Source: Arthonia radiata
Lineage: Eukaryota > Ascomycota > Arthoniomycetes > Arthoniales > Arthoniaceae
DNA length: 64,000 bases
Direction of reading: 5' to 3'
NCBI GenBank assembly: GCA_002989075.1
Contig: PSQN01000006.1
Coordinates: forward strand, 806,001-870,000
The position numbers and the translations under genes are program-made. The notes under the pieces are model-generated. The model did not search any database, had not been told where the DNA came from, and saw only the letters and a program-made list of their open reading frames with translations. This document shows positions 1-9,984 of the stretch, piece after piece (within the stretch, counting starts at the first letter, position 1; each line of letters begins with the position of its first letter).

Positions 1-519
1 CGCTAACATCACAATGACATACCCTGGTGTAGGCGCGGGCTCTGCCATTGGGGGTACATCTCTTAGGAGAACCTCCATCTGCAGCTCAAGGGGTCGAGCA
101 ATTATGCTGGTGTGGAACTGCTCTGGAAATAAGGCTGCGAGTGCTAAAGGGCTGGCGTAGCAGTACACAGGCATTACCATCATATATATCATGGTGTGAG
201 TGCAGGCTCTCAGTGGCTCTTAAGGGGGTGGATAGATCCCGCCTCTCATGTATACGAGACTGTCACAGTAGAGCATAGGTAGACAATGAAGATGTTTTTC
301 CATTGGAATTCTTTCTGGTATATGACTGGCGTGGCCCAATCCCACAATTGTGAGAGCAATTGCCAACGCCGTGCTATGCTCCTGGTATCTCGCTGAACTC
401 GCTATGCTATTATACAAACGAAAGAGCAGGGTATACTCGAGAGGTTGTTGACGGTCCGGTTTTGGTCGGGCAATGCCCAACTACGTCGCGGCGGACTATC
501 CAACCTCTTTTTCGCCCTC
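1..519. other. Left edge, no gene recognised
   Basis: Only short, low-quality open frames are present on both strands and none shows a recognisable motif. The right part must hold the 3' untranslated region of the La gene that ends at 520 on the minus strand. A gene truncated by the window edge cannot be excluded. Confidence 0.5.
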
Positions 520-2148
520 TCAGTCTCTAGTCTCGTGCTCTGCCTCCACATCCATCTCCGCATCCGCGTCCGCACGCTCCCCTGCACGCTCTTTCGCACG
601 CTTCTCCAGACGCTCCTTCAGCTCGACCTGCTCCAGAACATCCGCAGGGGTGATCAGGTGAGGCTTCTCGGCGAATACCTCGAGGCGCTTTTCAGCGTGT
701 TTATCTTCGCGGTGTTGGCGGTTGCGAGCCTGCTTGCCGAGCATGTGCGCATGCTTCTTGGCAGCCTTCTCTTCCTGGTACTGCTTCTTCGGCTTCGCAG
801 TCAGGGTGCTCCCATCCTCCGGGAACTGCTTTCCTCCTTCGAACGACTCCACGAAATTCTGCATCTTGACCGCATCGGGCAGCTCGATGGAGACGCCCTT
901 GATGAGCTTTGGGTTGCGGCGGTGACGGTCGAGACGGACGGCGACGACTCCCGGAAAGAGTGCCTTGATCCAATCCTCCATTTTCACCTGCATGTCCTCA
1001 CACTCCTCCGTGAAGCCCTGCATGTAAGCGGTGCGCGGCTCCGCTTCCTTGTCACGAATCTCCTTGTTCTGTTCCATGTTGGTGACTGAATACTCAGACG
1101 ACAGCGCTACCTTGCGCTTGACCTCCTCGGAGCCAGGCTCACTGTCATTGACGAGATCGAGCTTGTCTGATACTCGGACTGCAGTGACGATACTGGAGTA
1201 TGGCTTAAAGCGACGCATCCGACCGAAGGTGTGGATGGTCTTGATCGGAATTGGGCGGTTCTCAGAGCCCCCAGACAGTTTCATCATGTACTTATCGGTG
1301 GGAAGGTTGGCATCGGAGAAATAGAACTCCATCTGGGCACACATGGCCTCTTGATCGCTGGACTCCTCGCGCTCGACGAACTGGGGTTTCTTGTGTTGGT
1401 AGAAAGTTTTCTGGCCACGTCCACGAACGTGATCGCGATGAGAGCGGTCGGGTGAGTAGTGTCTGTGGCGGCGACCCGGAGAATAGGAGCCAAGACGGCG
1501 GCGGTGGCGGTCGCGAGAGCTTCCACCACGCTCACGAGGAGAGTAAGAACGCTCTCCTGAGCGGCCACGATAGCGTCCGCGACGGGCATGGGGAGAGCGA
1601 GAGCGCTCTTCAGACTGGTCGCGATAGCGGTCGCGATAAGCTCCAGTACGGCGGCGAGGGGAGTAGGAGCGGTCGCGAGAGCCTCCATCACGGCCACGAG
1701 GGGAGAGAGAGCGGTCGAGATCTTCGGCGCTGCGGCCACGAGGAGCGCGGCGGCCCTCGTCTTGATTGTCATTGTCGAGCTCCATATCTCCACACCGCCC
1801 AATTGGCTCCGAATCATGCTCCTGAAGCTCTGCCTGGGGCTGGCCCTGCTGCTGCTGCTCTGCGGGCACCACATCCGAGCGACGAGACTTTAGCTGCGGC
1901 TGACGCTCCTGTTCGTTGGAGTCTTCGCTGTGAGCGCGCTTTTTCCCACGAGCGTCGGTGGCGAGGTCGTCGTCCATAGGTACATCGTTTGGTTCAATGG
2001 ACTGAATTGGTTGAGAGACTTGAGGGGGGGCTGACGCAGGAGTGCCGTCGGGTTTCTTCTCCACGCGAGGGGTGCGCTTCCTCCTGGAGAAGCTGAACGG
2101 ACGCTTTGGAGCGTCAGCGGCTTCTTCGGGGCTCTTCTCCGCGGCCAT
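520..2148 (-). CDS. La-type RNA-binding protein with RS-rich N-terminus
   Basis: Single-exon, 542 aa. Residues about 140-240 are rich in RS, SP and RD dipeptides. A La motif follows at about 265-340 (MEFYFSDANLPTDKYMM), then an RRM at about 370-450 and a long basic, coiled, Lys/Glu-rich tail ending in an acidic patch. La proteins bind the 3' UUU-OH of nascent Pol III transcripts and protect or fold tRNA precursors in the nucleus. The La motif plus RRM support that family. The ATG at 2148 is the first in frame, with a good context (AAGATGGCC). In classical La proteins the La motif lies at the extreme N-terminus, so the preceding 260 residues with an SR-protein-like region are unusual. It could instead act as a La-related protein linked to splicing factors. 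Family call is firm; exact orthology is not. Confidence 0.88.
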   Translation of the reverse strand: MAAEKSPEEAADAPKRPFSFSRRKRTPRVEKKPDGTPASAPPQVSQPIQSIEPNDVPMDDDLATDARGKKRAHSEDSNEQERQPQLKSRRSDVVPAEQQQQGQPQAELQEHDSEPIGRCGDMELDNDNQDEGRRAPRGRSAEDLDRSLSPRGRDGGSRDRSYSPRRRTGAYRDRYRDQSEERSRSPHARRGRYRGRSGERSYSPRERGGSSRDRHRRRLGSYSPGRRHRHYSPDRSHRDHVRGRGQKTFYQHKKPQFVEREESSDQEAMCAQMEFYFSDANLPTDKYMMKLSGGSENRPIPIKTIHTFGRMRRFKPYSSIVTAVRVSDKLDLVNDSEPGSEEVKRKVALSSEYSVTNMEQNKEIRDKEAEPRTAYMQGFTEECEDMQVKMEDWIKALFPGVVAVRLDRHRRNPKLIKGVSIELPDAVKMQNFVESFEGGKQFPEDGSTLTAKPKKQYQEEKAAKKHAHMLGKQARNRQHREDKHAEKRLEVFAEKPHLITPADVLEQVELKERLEKRAKERAGERADADAEMDVEAEHETRD

Positions 2149-3518
2149 CTTCACGGTGATGGTGAAGTTGAAGCGAACAAGAGAAGTTTCCGAGGATGGA
2201 AAGGTTGACGTAGACAGCTCTGACTCCGAAATTGTCAATGTGTGAATGGAATAGCCCCGCCCGGGCCGTGCACTGCCTCGCCCGCGCTACGGTATCATGG
2301 CACACGCAGTGGCGTCGACTCACCGGCGCGCCACGTACATTCAGACTGAGCTCCGGCAAGGCTCGGGATTCGCCACTAGTCCCATTATCGTCTGTTCAGA
2401 TCCGCGTATGACTGCGCGCTCACGATGTAGAGCGTGTGTGGCTGTTGCATCTGGCAGCGGATGCCTTGTATTGGTCTTATGTCCACAGCGAACAGCGAGC
2501 GACCATTTGAATTGTCACAAATTGTCCTTGTTCACTCCCACCAAGAGTTGCACATTGATCTTCGGCTTGGGTCATTCAGTCGAGTCGTGACTTGGGTCTA
2601 CAAATTCGCCTATACATCCGCCGCTGACAGAGTTCTCTCGATCCTTCATATTGTCCTCGACCTCGTGCATCCCTCTGGCTATCCCGATGGTCTCTCATGC
2701 TGTTCCAGCAGACCGACCACCTTGACCCTGCGATGCCACGCATGCTCCTGCCTGTCCAAGCGAGAAAAGGGCTTCGCTTTGCATCTATGAGTAATTGCAA
2801 TTCACCGTGCGACACTGATAATTCGGCAAGATTTGTGACTTTGAGATGAAGACCACGGTCAGATGCAATGCGACACTTGCTTGGATCCGGGGCACTATGA
2901 TCCTCTCTCGGGACGGTGGTCTGCTGCCAATACAAAGGGGGTGTAGCCTGAGACCTCAATTGGAGATTTGTGAGGATTTTGGGATACGGCAGTGCGCAGC
3001 AACACGAGATCGCTTCCTGACGCTTTTGTAGCCTTCTCCTCCTCCCTGTGTCTGCGACTGCACGCCGCGATGAGGGTCTCATGCCAGTTTTACCTTGCTA
3101 TTTGATGCTTTGGTCGCTTGCTGTAAACATTCATCGAAGGCTTACAACCAGTTTCAATCGGCTTTCGTCGTTCGAGCATCATCCCTTCTGCTCTTGACCT
3201 GACATCTTGCGCTATTGCGAAGCGCAGATGCTATTGCAACGGATTGCCTACTCACGCACTTGATGCGGGCGGTCCGACAGCGCATCAATACAGGGATTCC
3301 CACCGATGTATCGATGTATCCGTTTCTTGGCCACCCAATCAAGCGCGCCAAAGGTTCCGATAGCTATTTGCATGTGTTGAGATCCTCCACTCCTCCCGAA
3401 TCCTGAAACGTCACCAGACCCCGTACAAGGTAGATCCCGCTTCACCTATCAAGATCCTCTTGCTCTTGACCCAAAATATTCCTTAAACGTCTACCGTTCG
3501 CTTCGTCGACAAAACATC
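2149..3518. other. Divergent intergenic region between La and O-methyltransferase genes
   Basis: About 1.37 kb serving as upstream region for genes on both sides. Open frames here (for example 2576-3082 on the minus strand) have no recognisable motif and overlap one another in several frames, as expected by chance. No repeat or RNA gene was seen. Confidence 0.55.
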
Positions 3519-4934
3519 ATGTCTGCCTCCTTGAGATCACTTGTTGAAGAAGTGCAGGATGCAGTCGCTGCTCAGGAAGAAAGCCGACTAAACGCAAAGC
3601 GTAACCTTCTTGAGTCAATAGCAAAGTTGCAAAGAGCTGCCCGGGGCCCAGCAGAAGCCGTCACTCGACTACGCTATCAGGTATAGTGTGCACCTACACT
3701 GGCTACTGTCAATCATCCCACTAATCCGCCTACTGCAGCCATTACAGCACGCTTGTATCGCACTCGCTATAGAGACGGGCGCTCTCCAGGCGGTCGCCGC
3801 CAAACAAGGCCAGTCAGTGAAGGCGGCGCACCTCGCCAACGATCTCGAAGTGGATGGGCTATTGCTCAGTAAGTCTCAACCCTCCTCTTGACAGGCAATA
3901 AATGTGTTTGCTTCCCAGAAAAAGCTCACGAGATACTTAGTACGCGTCATGCGGATGCTAACATTGATCGGTATTTGTGACGAGGTCGAGGAACGAACTT
4001 ACACGTCAAACCCTGTCACACAATACATGAGCGATGAGGGTCAGCTCGGTGCTTTCAGGTGGATGTTCGTTTTGATATCACACCCTCGATGCCTCAGATA
4101 GACCGCTGGCTGAACCACATAGCGCCGGGCCGACTATGCTAAATCTGAGCAATGCAGGACGCTTTCTGCACGAGAAGGACTTTCCTCAATGGGGAAACCC
4201 AACACCGTTCGAGTTCGCGCACAAAGCTCCATTGTGGGCCTACTTGCGAGATCATCCGACAGACAAGCGCGATTTTGATCTGTATATGGGATCGCGTGCG
4301 CGAGGTCTGAGGGAGTCGTGGTTCGATGTCTATCCGGCCGCTCAAAGGCTCGCGGCGCATTCGAACCTCGACAGCAAGTCGCCCTGCGTCGTCGACGTTG
4401 GCGGAGGTTTGGGGCATGATTTGATAGCATTTCGGAATAAGCACGCCGACATAGGCGGTCGCTTCGTCTTACAAGATCTGCCAGAGACGCTTGCTGCCAT
4501 AGACCGTCTGTTGCCCGAAATCGAGAAGATGGCCTACGATTTCTTTACACTTCAACCTGTTACAGGCAAGTTGGTTCTGCTTTGCATGTGCGTGGGGATG
4601 GCTGACCGATGAGGCAGACGCAAGTATCTATTATTTTGGTCGAATTTGTCATGACTGGTCCGACGATCTTTGCAGCAAGCTGTTATTGAACACCATCGCA
4701 GCCATGAACGAAGAGTCCCGCCTTCTCATTGATGACTGGGTCCTGCCCAACACCAAGGCGGCCTTTCGCGGCGTGTCGTATGATATCTTGATGATGTTCA
4801 ACGTCGGCGGCGTCGAACGCACGCGGACACAGTGGCAGTCATTGCTGGACTCAGTCGGGTTGGAGATAGTCAGCATTTGGCCAACTACTGAAGAGTCTAT
4901 AATCGAGACGAAGGTGAAAAGCCGTCCAGAATGA
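3519..4934 (+). CDS. SAM-dependent O-methyltransferase, five exons
   Basis: Proposed exons 3519-3680, 3739-3868, 3941-4058, 4123-4565 and 4618-4934 give 389 aa. Order seen: N-terminal helical dimerisation region; winged-helix-like part (RVMRMLTLIGICDEVEER); SAM-binding motif I (VVDVGGGLGHD); an LQDLPETL strand; YYFGRICHDWSDD with the His-Asp pair typical of the catalytic base region; then the MNEESRLLIDDWVLP strand. This is the plant/fungal O-methyltransferase_2 family, which methylates hydroxyls of small aromatic molecules. No polyketide or peptide synthase lies nearby, so the substrate is unknown. Intron 4 has a GC donor (AG|GCAAGT). The third splice is least certain: an acceptor at 4101 also keeps frame, giving a 43-nt intron and seven more residues. 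Family call is strong. Confidence 0.85.
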
Positions 4935-5344
4935 GCACTTGTTTAGAGGGTTGGGGACACATTTGATGCTCGACAAACAGGCATTACACCCACCGTGTCA
5001 CCACCTTTTGCAACCCTGCTGCTTAGGAAAGTCGGATATGCGATGAGGAGCTGATCAATCTGCAGCGTCATTGCCTTGTTGAAGTATAGTAAGAGCGAGA
5101 GGAGTTGCAAAAGTCTCAGACCTACTCCTATCATCGATATCTAGTGTCGATTCAGCTCGATGTTCTTGCCAGCAGCCGGCGTTCTTCTGTTGTTTCTGTC
5201 GTGTTCCGAACTTTGAACTCCCTCTTCGCGCCTTGCTGACTTGTGAAGTCTATAAACGCTGCCAGTGCGGGGAACCCTTTGTAGATTAATGTACTCAAAA
5301 TCTTGACCTTTTCCGCGTCGCCATTGTGGTCACTACATGCTGTC
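4935..5344. other. Convergent intergenic spacer
   Basis: About 410 bp between the 3' ends of the O-methyltransferase and phospholipase genes. It should hold both 3' UTRs. Nothing else recognised. Confidence 0.6.
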
Positions 5345-7780
5345 TTACTCTTGAGGTTGCTTCTGACGCTCAAGCCTCTGTCGCTTTTTGCGCTCGTAAA
5401 CGGCGCGAATTGCCATCTTCGTCTTTTCTTCACCAGCTTTGAAGTTAGCACGAGCGAGTGCTACCACCTTGTCGATATCCTCAGGAGTGTAGATGAAGTT
5501 CCACGTCGACATGAATTCGCTCTTCTCCGGATCCACGCCCTCCACCTCTGGATTTGCTATAAATGGGAAGTAAATGACAGCCATGCCAGCATTGGGCGAC
5601 ATCAGATCCCAGTCGTTCTCGACCGTCTTCGACTGAGGAGGCTCCACATCTGAAGTTCGCTCCTCTGTGGTACCAGCCCAGACTGTGCAGTAGCCTAGAC
5701 TCTCTTTTGCTTGTTCAGTCTGCGATGGCGCTTCGCTGTCTCCGTTTGATTTATCTTTTGCGTCCGGATTGTCCTTATTTGGTTGTTCATCGGCCCTTGT
5801 TTTTTCTGCACCTGGTTCAGCTTGGTGGTTGCCGTCTTCACTGCCGGAGCTTTTCGCCTTTGAGTTCCGGTCACCAGTTGCTTGAGATAGCTTTTGCTCG
5901 GCGCCTTTGGCAGTGAGTTCCTCAGCTTCATCAATGCCTTTGTCTACTTGGTCGGCACTCGGGTCTTCGCTATCGGGCCAGCCAGTACCCACCGGCCATC
6001 CTTTGATGCCACGCTGCCGAGCATAACCATCCGCTACACGCAGCCAATTCTCCTTCTTGATATCAGCACTTGCATCGAACGCGATGAGGACGTCTACTTC
6101 ACGGCCAGGTCTGAGCAGTGGATAGATAGGTAGATTGTTGCTCATGCCAGCATCCATGAGTTGAATCTCGTCGCTTTTGTAGATACTGTCAGGACATCTG
6201 TCTGGAAGCTTTTCTTGCAGACCAGTCACATAGCTGGGTATCTGAGATGGCGTAACTGGATGGACCTTCACAAGATCATCGTTGTGTTCTTCGAGGAGCT
6301 TGTCGAATCCGCCAAAGCCGGTCAAGCCCTTGACGAGAGGTTGGATTTCCTTGTAGTAATGAGACAGTGTTGCGCAAAACGCCGAGCCCCAGATTCCCTG
6401 GAGGAGTGGAATGCGAAGCTCGGGCATGTAGTCACCTTCCTCGCTCCGTTTGCTGTGCCCGTCCTCGAATGTCCGGCCGACTGACCAAGTTGGTATGCCA
6501 CAGCCGAACTCTTCACACCACAGCTCATAGGGCGTGAACTCAAGCCATTGGAACCAAGCCTCTTTCTTCGACTCATCCTGCACGTCTTTGTTCTGATTGT
6601 CCTCGTCCATGGTCTCCTCGGAGGGAATCTCGTGACGGACCGCTGTGTAAATAGGCATTGGATGTTCCCCGTTGTCAACGTACCTGCGCTGGTGCGATAA
6701 CTTGAGATTCTTAGGATCGACATCCAGTTCCCCTTTGGGTACCATCAGTCTCGCACCCAGCAGAAGTCCATACACATCGACAACACCAAACTCGGCCTTC
6801 TCCATACCTTTCCACTTTTCCAGACCGCCTGCCAAAAGATACTTATGTGTGGGCGCATTAGTGACGAGCTTTAGTACCGAAGGTGGAAAGGCGATGTGAG
6901 TCGAGATGCGGCTTTTGAGATGATCCAATAGACGGCCGAAATTCTGATGGGTCAGTGTCGAATGATATAGCGACTGCAGCCAGCATGACCCGCTGACACC
7001 CGCAGTGTAGGTTACACAATTGAAGAGTCCGGCTTCTTGTGCTGAGAGATACGATGAGCTGCCTGCAACCATCGCTCTCAAGCCTCCTCCGGATCCGCAC
7101 ATGCCTATAACAGGCACATCTGCAGGATCAATCTCTTCCTCGGGGATATCAAGATACCTTGATAGTCCTCGCCGCACGTGGTGCTTGCGCTGGCGCAAGA
7201 AAGCCTGTTCTTCGTCGCAGAGCTCGTTGGATATCCGTACACTTGCATCCCTTGCGATCTCGGGGTGAATGTGGGAGTCATGCGCTTCTTTCCACATCTG
7301 ATCTGCTAGCGACCCAGGCTCGTCCGATAATTCATGCTGCAATTTAGTCACGTATTCCGGCAACTCCTGCGCCCATTCTGGGACAACAGCATCTTTGATC
7401 TTGTCACCAATATCTGACCAATCGGGCAAATAGCTTTTCGATTTGGGCTGTTCCGTCTCCGATGCTGACTTGTCTTCACTCTGCTCATGCCCTTCATTAT
7501 CAACGATTTCAACCTTCTGCGCTTTGCTTGGAAAAGGCTCCTTTGAATCTGCATGGAGAACTTGATACTCCTGCGCTTGATGCCATCTATACCAAGCTAG
7601 GATGATAGAACCTCCTGCGACAGCACTTACGCCCCAGATCCAATATTTTCTATAAGATACTGCTGTCGCTGGGTTGGTGGAATTGGTTTGGGAGGTCATG
7701 GATCTTTTCTGGTGCTGATAATTCCGAGGCGATCTAGCGTGTATGAAAGCGACCCGCCTGGCCAACCTGATTCGCATCAT
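5345..7780 (-). CDS. Cytosolic phospholipase A2-like (PLA2c) protein, probably mitochondrial
   Basis: Single exon, 811 aa from the first in-frame ATG (7780). A basic, Arg-rich N-terminus precedes one hydrophobic segment at about 45-65 (YWIWGVSAVAGGSIILAWY), suggesting mitochondrial import and an inner-membrane anchor. The catalytic domain shows the oxyanion glycine stretch MCGSGGGLRAM (about 227-237), nucleophile motif GVSGSCW (Ser about 263) and the catalytic-dyad Asp in MDAGMSNN (about 543), so it should hydrolyse glycerophospholipid acyl esters. Filamentous fungi carry a mitochondrial cPLA2-like enzyme of this type (PlaA in Aspergillus). No C2 domain is visible. A Lys/Glu/Gln/Ser low-complexity stretch (about 606-695) interrupts the C-terminal part and is probably a disordered loop. 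It shares a roughly 310-bp divergent upstream region with EXO70. Confidence 0.9.
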   Translation of the reverse strand: MMRIRLARRVAFIHARSPRNYQHQKRSMTSQTNSTNPATAVSYRKYWIWGVSAVAGGSIILAWYRWHQAQEYQVLHADSKEPFPSKAQKVEIVDNEGHEQSEDKSASETEQPKSKSYLPDWSDIGDKIKDAVVPEWAQELPEYVTKLQHELSDEPGSLADQMWKEAHDSHIHPEIARDASVRISNELCDEEQAFLRQRKHHVRRGLSRYLDIPEEEIDPADVPVIGMCGSGGGLRAMVAGSSSYLSAQEAGLFNCVTYTAGVSGSCWLQSLYHSTLTHQNFGRLLDHLKSRISTHIAFPPSVLKLVTNAPTHKYLLAGGLEKWKGMEKAEFGVVDVYGLLLGARLMVPKGELDVDPKNLKLSHQRRYVDNGEHPMPIYTAVRHEIPSEETMDEDNQNKDVQDESKKEAWFQWLEFTPYELWCEEFGCGIPTWSVGRTFEDGHSKRSEEGDYMPELRIPLLQGIWGSAFCATLSHYYKEIQPLVKGLTGFGGFDKLLEEHNDDLVKVHPVTPSQIPSYVTGLQEKLPDRCPDSIYKSDEIQLMDAGMSNNLPIYPLLRPGREVDVLIAFDASADIKKENWLRVADGYARQRGIKGWPVGTGWPDSEDPSADQVDKGIDEAEELTAKGAEQKLSQATGDRNSKAKSSGSEDGNHQAEPGAEKTRADEQPNKDNPDAKDKSNGDSEAPSQTEQAKESLGYCTVWAGTTEERTSDVEPPQSKTVENDWDLMSPNAGMAVIYFPFIANPEVEGVDPEKSEFMSTWNFIYTPEDIDKVVALARANFKAGEEKTKMAIRAVYERKKRQRLERQKQPQE

Positions 7781-8091
7781 TCGCAATCATATTTTGCTAT
7801 TCGAAGATATTGAAATCAGAAGTTGGTACGCTGCTGGACGAGGATTCAGGGGAATCTCATAGGGCTGAGATCAAGCCACATCTCGGGCCGAGCTACGCTA
7901 AGCGAATCTCGGAAAGGTCTTGGCAAAGACCGTGAGTCCCTTCCATCTCAGCGTCCACCTTTGAATTTCATTAGATCAACGCATGAAGACATGGCTTTGC
8001 CATGATCTCGATGTGTGACTCAATCAGTGGTCGGGCCCTGACTTGAGACTAAACGACTAATCAACGCGCGCGTGCGCGCCTTCCAGCGGCC
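7781..8091. other. Divergent promoter region of the PLA2 and EXO70 genes
   Basis: About 310 bp between two divergent start codons. It ends with an alternating CG/CA-rich run just before the EXO70 ATG. No gene-like open frame with a motif is present. Confidence 0.6.
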
Positions 8092-9984
8092 ATGCCTGGA
8101 ATGACGCGGGTCACCCATACCGAGGAGAGCGCGGAGGTGGAGGTACTATTAGCCAACATGGAGAAGTTGAAAGGGCTCACGAAGAAGATACAAGGCTCTC
8201 TTGGGCGATTGGACTCGAGCGGACGCAGTGTCCAAGCCGCCATCCGCCCAATATACGGCAACACGTCCAGGCTCCAGGTCACCAACTCCAACATCGAGAA
8301 GATCAACCAGGCAATCGAAAACATCCGCCAGCCGCTCGACCGACGTCGCAAGGAAGAAGACGTGATCAAGGCCGGTCTTGGAAGGGTTGAGCTTGCTGAC
8401 TATGTAGCTTCCATGGACCGTGCCAACCAGGCTCTTGAGAACCTCCGGCAGACCAATCTCAAGTCCAATCAGGAGGCAATCGCTGAGCTGACATACATCT
8501 TGAAGTTCGGTACAGGTGAGCTAGAGAACGCCTTCAGGGAGACCTTGTCACAAGAAGCGACGCCTCTCGAACCTCTTCGCTACATTACCAAGGGTCAGCC
8601 CTTCCCCATGATCTCGGAGCAGAACTCGTCAAAGCTTCGCTATATCAACAAGTACATGACCAACAGCTCGCCGCAAAAAAATCCAATGGCGGAAGAAGAC
8701 GATCCTAAGAGCTTTCAGATCTATGGTGAGATTCGGGGGCCTTATCTGTCAACTTCGTTGCAAAACCTCGCTGCTGCATCTGTCAACACGGTTCGTAAGA
8801 CGGACCCTGCTGCTATTTACAGGCAAGGCACATCCGGCATTGGTACGTACGCAACAGCGCTCGAGCAAATGTTTGGAGCAGAGTATGAGAATATCTGCCC
8901 CATCTTCAATCGAGAGCAGTGGGTCAGATTACACAGCCTCACGACCAACGATGCCGCCAACCAGCTATTCAACGTACTTCGAGACCTGCACTCTCACATC
9001 AAGCATCACATTCTCACAGATTGTTTCCTGGCCTTCGAGATTGTCGACCTCGTCAACGCCCTTTCTTTCAGGCTGGAGGGCAAGAACCCAGAAATCCGTC
9101 AACCTATCCAAGACGCCTTGCGACCGATTCGTGAGACGGCAAAGTACAGCTTGACTCGACTCTACGACGATACAAAGTCTCGTGTCGGTGCGCTTATGAG
9201 CTTGCCGCCAGACGGTACACCAGTGTCACTGACGAACGAGACCATGTCTCGCTTGCAAACAATGACTTCGTATTTGCAGCCGCTTTCGTCCATCCTTGCG
9301 TCAGTTGGCGAAGGGGGCTGGCGATCCAGTGGAGCTACAGCTAGCGCAAAGCTTGACGTCGGCGCCAATGGCAACGAACTTTTCAGTGCTTACTGCGACG
9401 ATATGATCCATGTCTTGCTAAACGGGCTTGAAGCAAAGGCTAAGGGCATGCTGAAGAGCAAGTCGCATCAAGGCGTCTTTATCGCGAACAGTGTGGCTGT
9501 CATCGAGCGCATGATCTTCACGTCTGATCTGACCAACCTTGTCGCCGATCCAACTCGCACAAGATTGAATCAGGGAATGAAGACAGGCGTAACACTCTAC
9601 ACAGATGCTTTCAAGGGATGCGTCGCTCAGCTGCACGACGTCACCTACACAAACCGGACGAGTGGCTCCGGACGTCCAGCATCGAACTCCATCTCTGGCG
9701 GTGCGGATAGCGCGGCAATAGTAAAAGGTCTATCAAACAAGGAGAAAGAGGGCAAGAAGGAGAATTTCAAGTCATTCAATGCGGCTTTCGATGAGACGAT
9801 GGCCAGATGCAAGGGCTTAAAGATGGAAGGCGAAGTTCGTGACTTGATGGTGAAGGAGGTCGTGCAGTTCGTTGAGCCACTCTATGATCGCTTTTGGGAT
9901 CGGTATCATGAGATCGACAAGGGCAGGGGGAAATACGTCAAATATGACAAGAAGGCGATGAGGCAAGCCTTGCATGGCCTGTAG
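8092..9984 (+). CDS. EXO70: Exocyst complex subunit EXO70
   Basis: Single-exon, 630 aa, the usual fungal Exo70 length. The N-terminal third is an extended coiled region (LLANMEKLKGLTKKIQ, then NSNIEKINQAIENIRQPLDR). The rest is the all-helical Exo70 fold, with family stretches such as IFNREQWVRLHS, MIHVLLNGLEAKAKGM, VFIANSVAVIERM and a basic C-terminus (DKGRGKYVKYDKKAM). That C-terminus corresponds to the lysine-rich surface which in characterised Exo70 proteins binds PI(4,5)P2 and Rho GTPases. The protein tethers secretory vesicles to the plasma membrane at growing tips. Start ATG at 8092; a second ATG three codons on is equally possible. No introns needed. Confidence 0.95.
   Translation: MPGMTRVTHTEESAEVEVLLANMEKLKGLTKKIQGSLGRLDSSGRSVQAAIRPIYGNTSRLQVTNSNIEKINQAIENIRQPLDRRRKEEDVIKAGLGRVELADYVASMDRANQALENLRQTNLKSNQEAIAELTYILKFGTGELENAFRETLSQEATPLEPLRYITKGQPFPMISEQNSSKLRYINKYMTNSSPQKNPMAEEDDPKSFQIYGEIRGPYLSTSLQNLAAASVNTVRKTDPAAIYRQGTSGIGTYATALEQMFGAEYENICPIFNREQWVRLHSLTTNDAANQLFNVLRDLHSHIKHHILTDCFLAFEIVDLVNALSFRLEGKNPEIRQPIQDALRPIRETAKYSLTRLYDDTKSRVGALMSLPPDGTPVSLTNETMSRLQTMTSYLQPLSSILASVGEGGWRSSGATASAKLDVGANGNELFSAYCDDMIHVLLNGLEAKAKGMLKSKSHQGVFIANSVAVIERMIFTSDLTNLVADPTRTRLNQGMKTGVTLYTDAFKGCVAQLHDVTYTNRTSGSGRPASNSISGGADSAAIVKGLSNKEKEGKKENFKSFNAAFDETMARCKGLKMEGEVRDLMVKEVVQFVEPLYDRFWDRYHEIDKGRGKYVKYDKKAMRQALHGL

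Noticed and set aside
445-1089. 214-codon plus-strand open frame
   Set aside because: It is antisense to the La gene and its composition mirrors the Lys/Glu-rich coding strand; no motif.
3519-9984. A secondary-metabolite cluster around the O-methyltransferase
   Set aside because: Neighbours are La, cPLA2 and EXO70; no backbone enzyme, transporter or pathway regulator is present.
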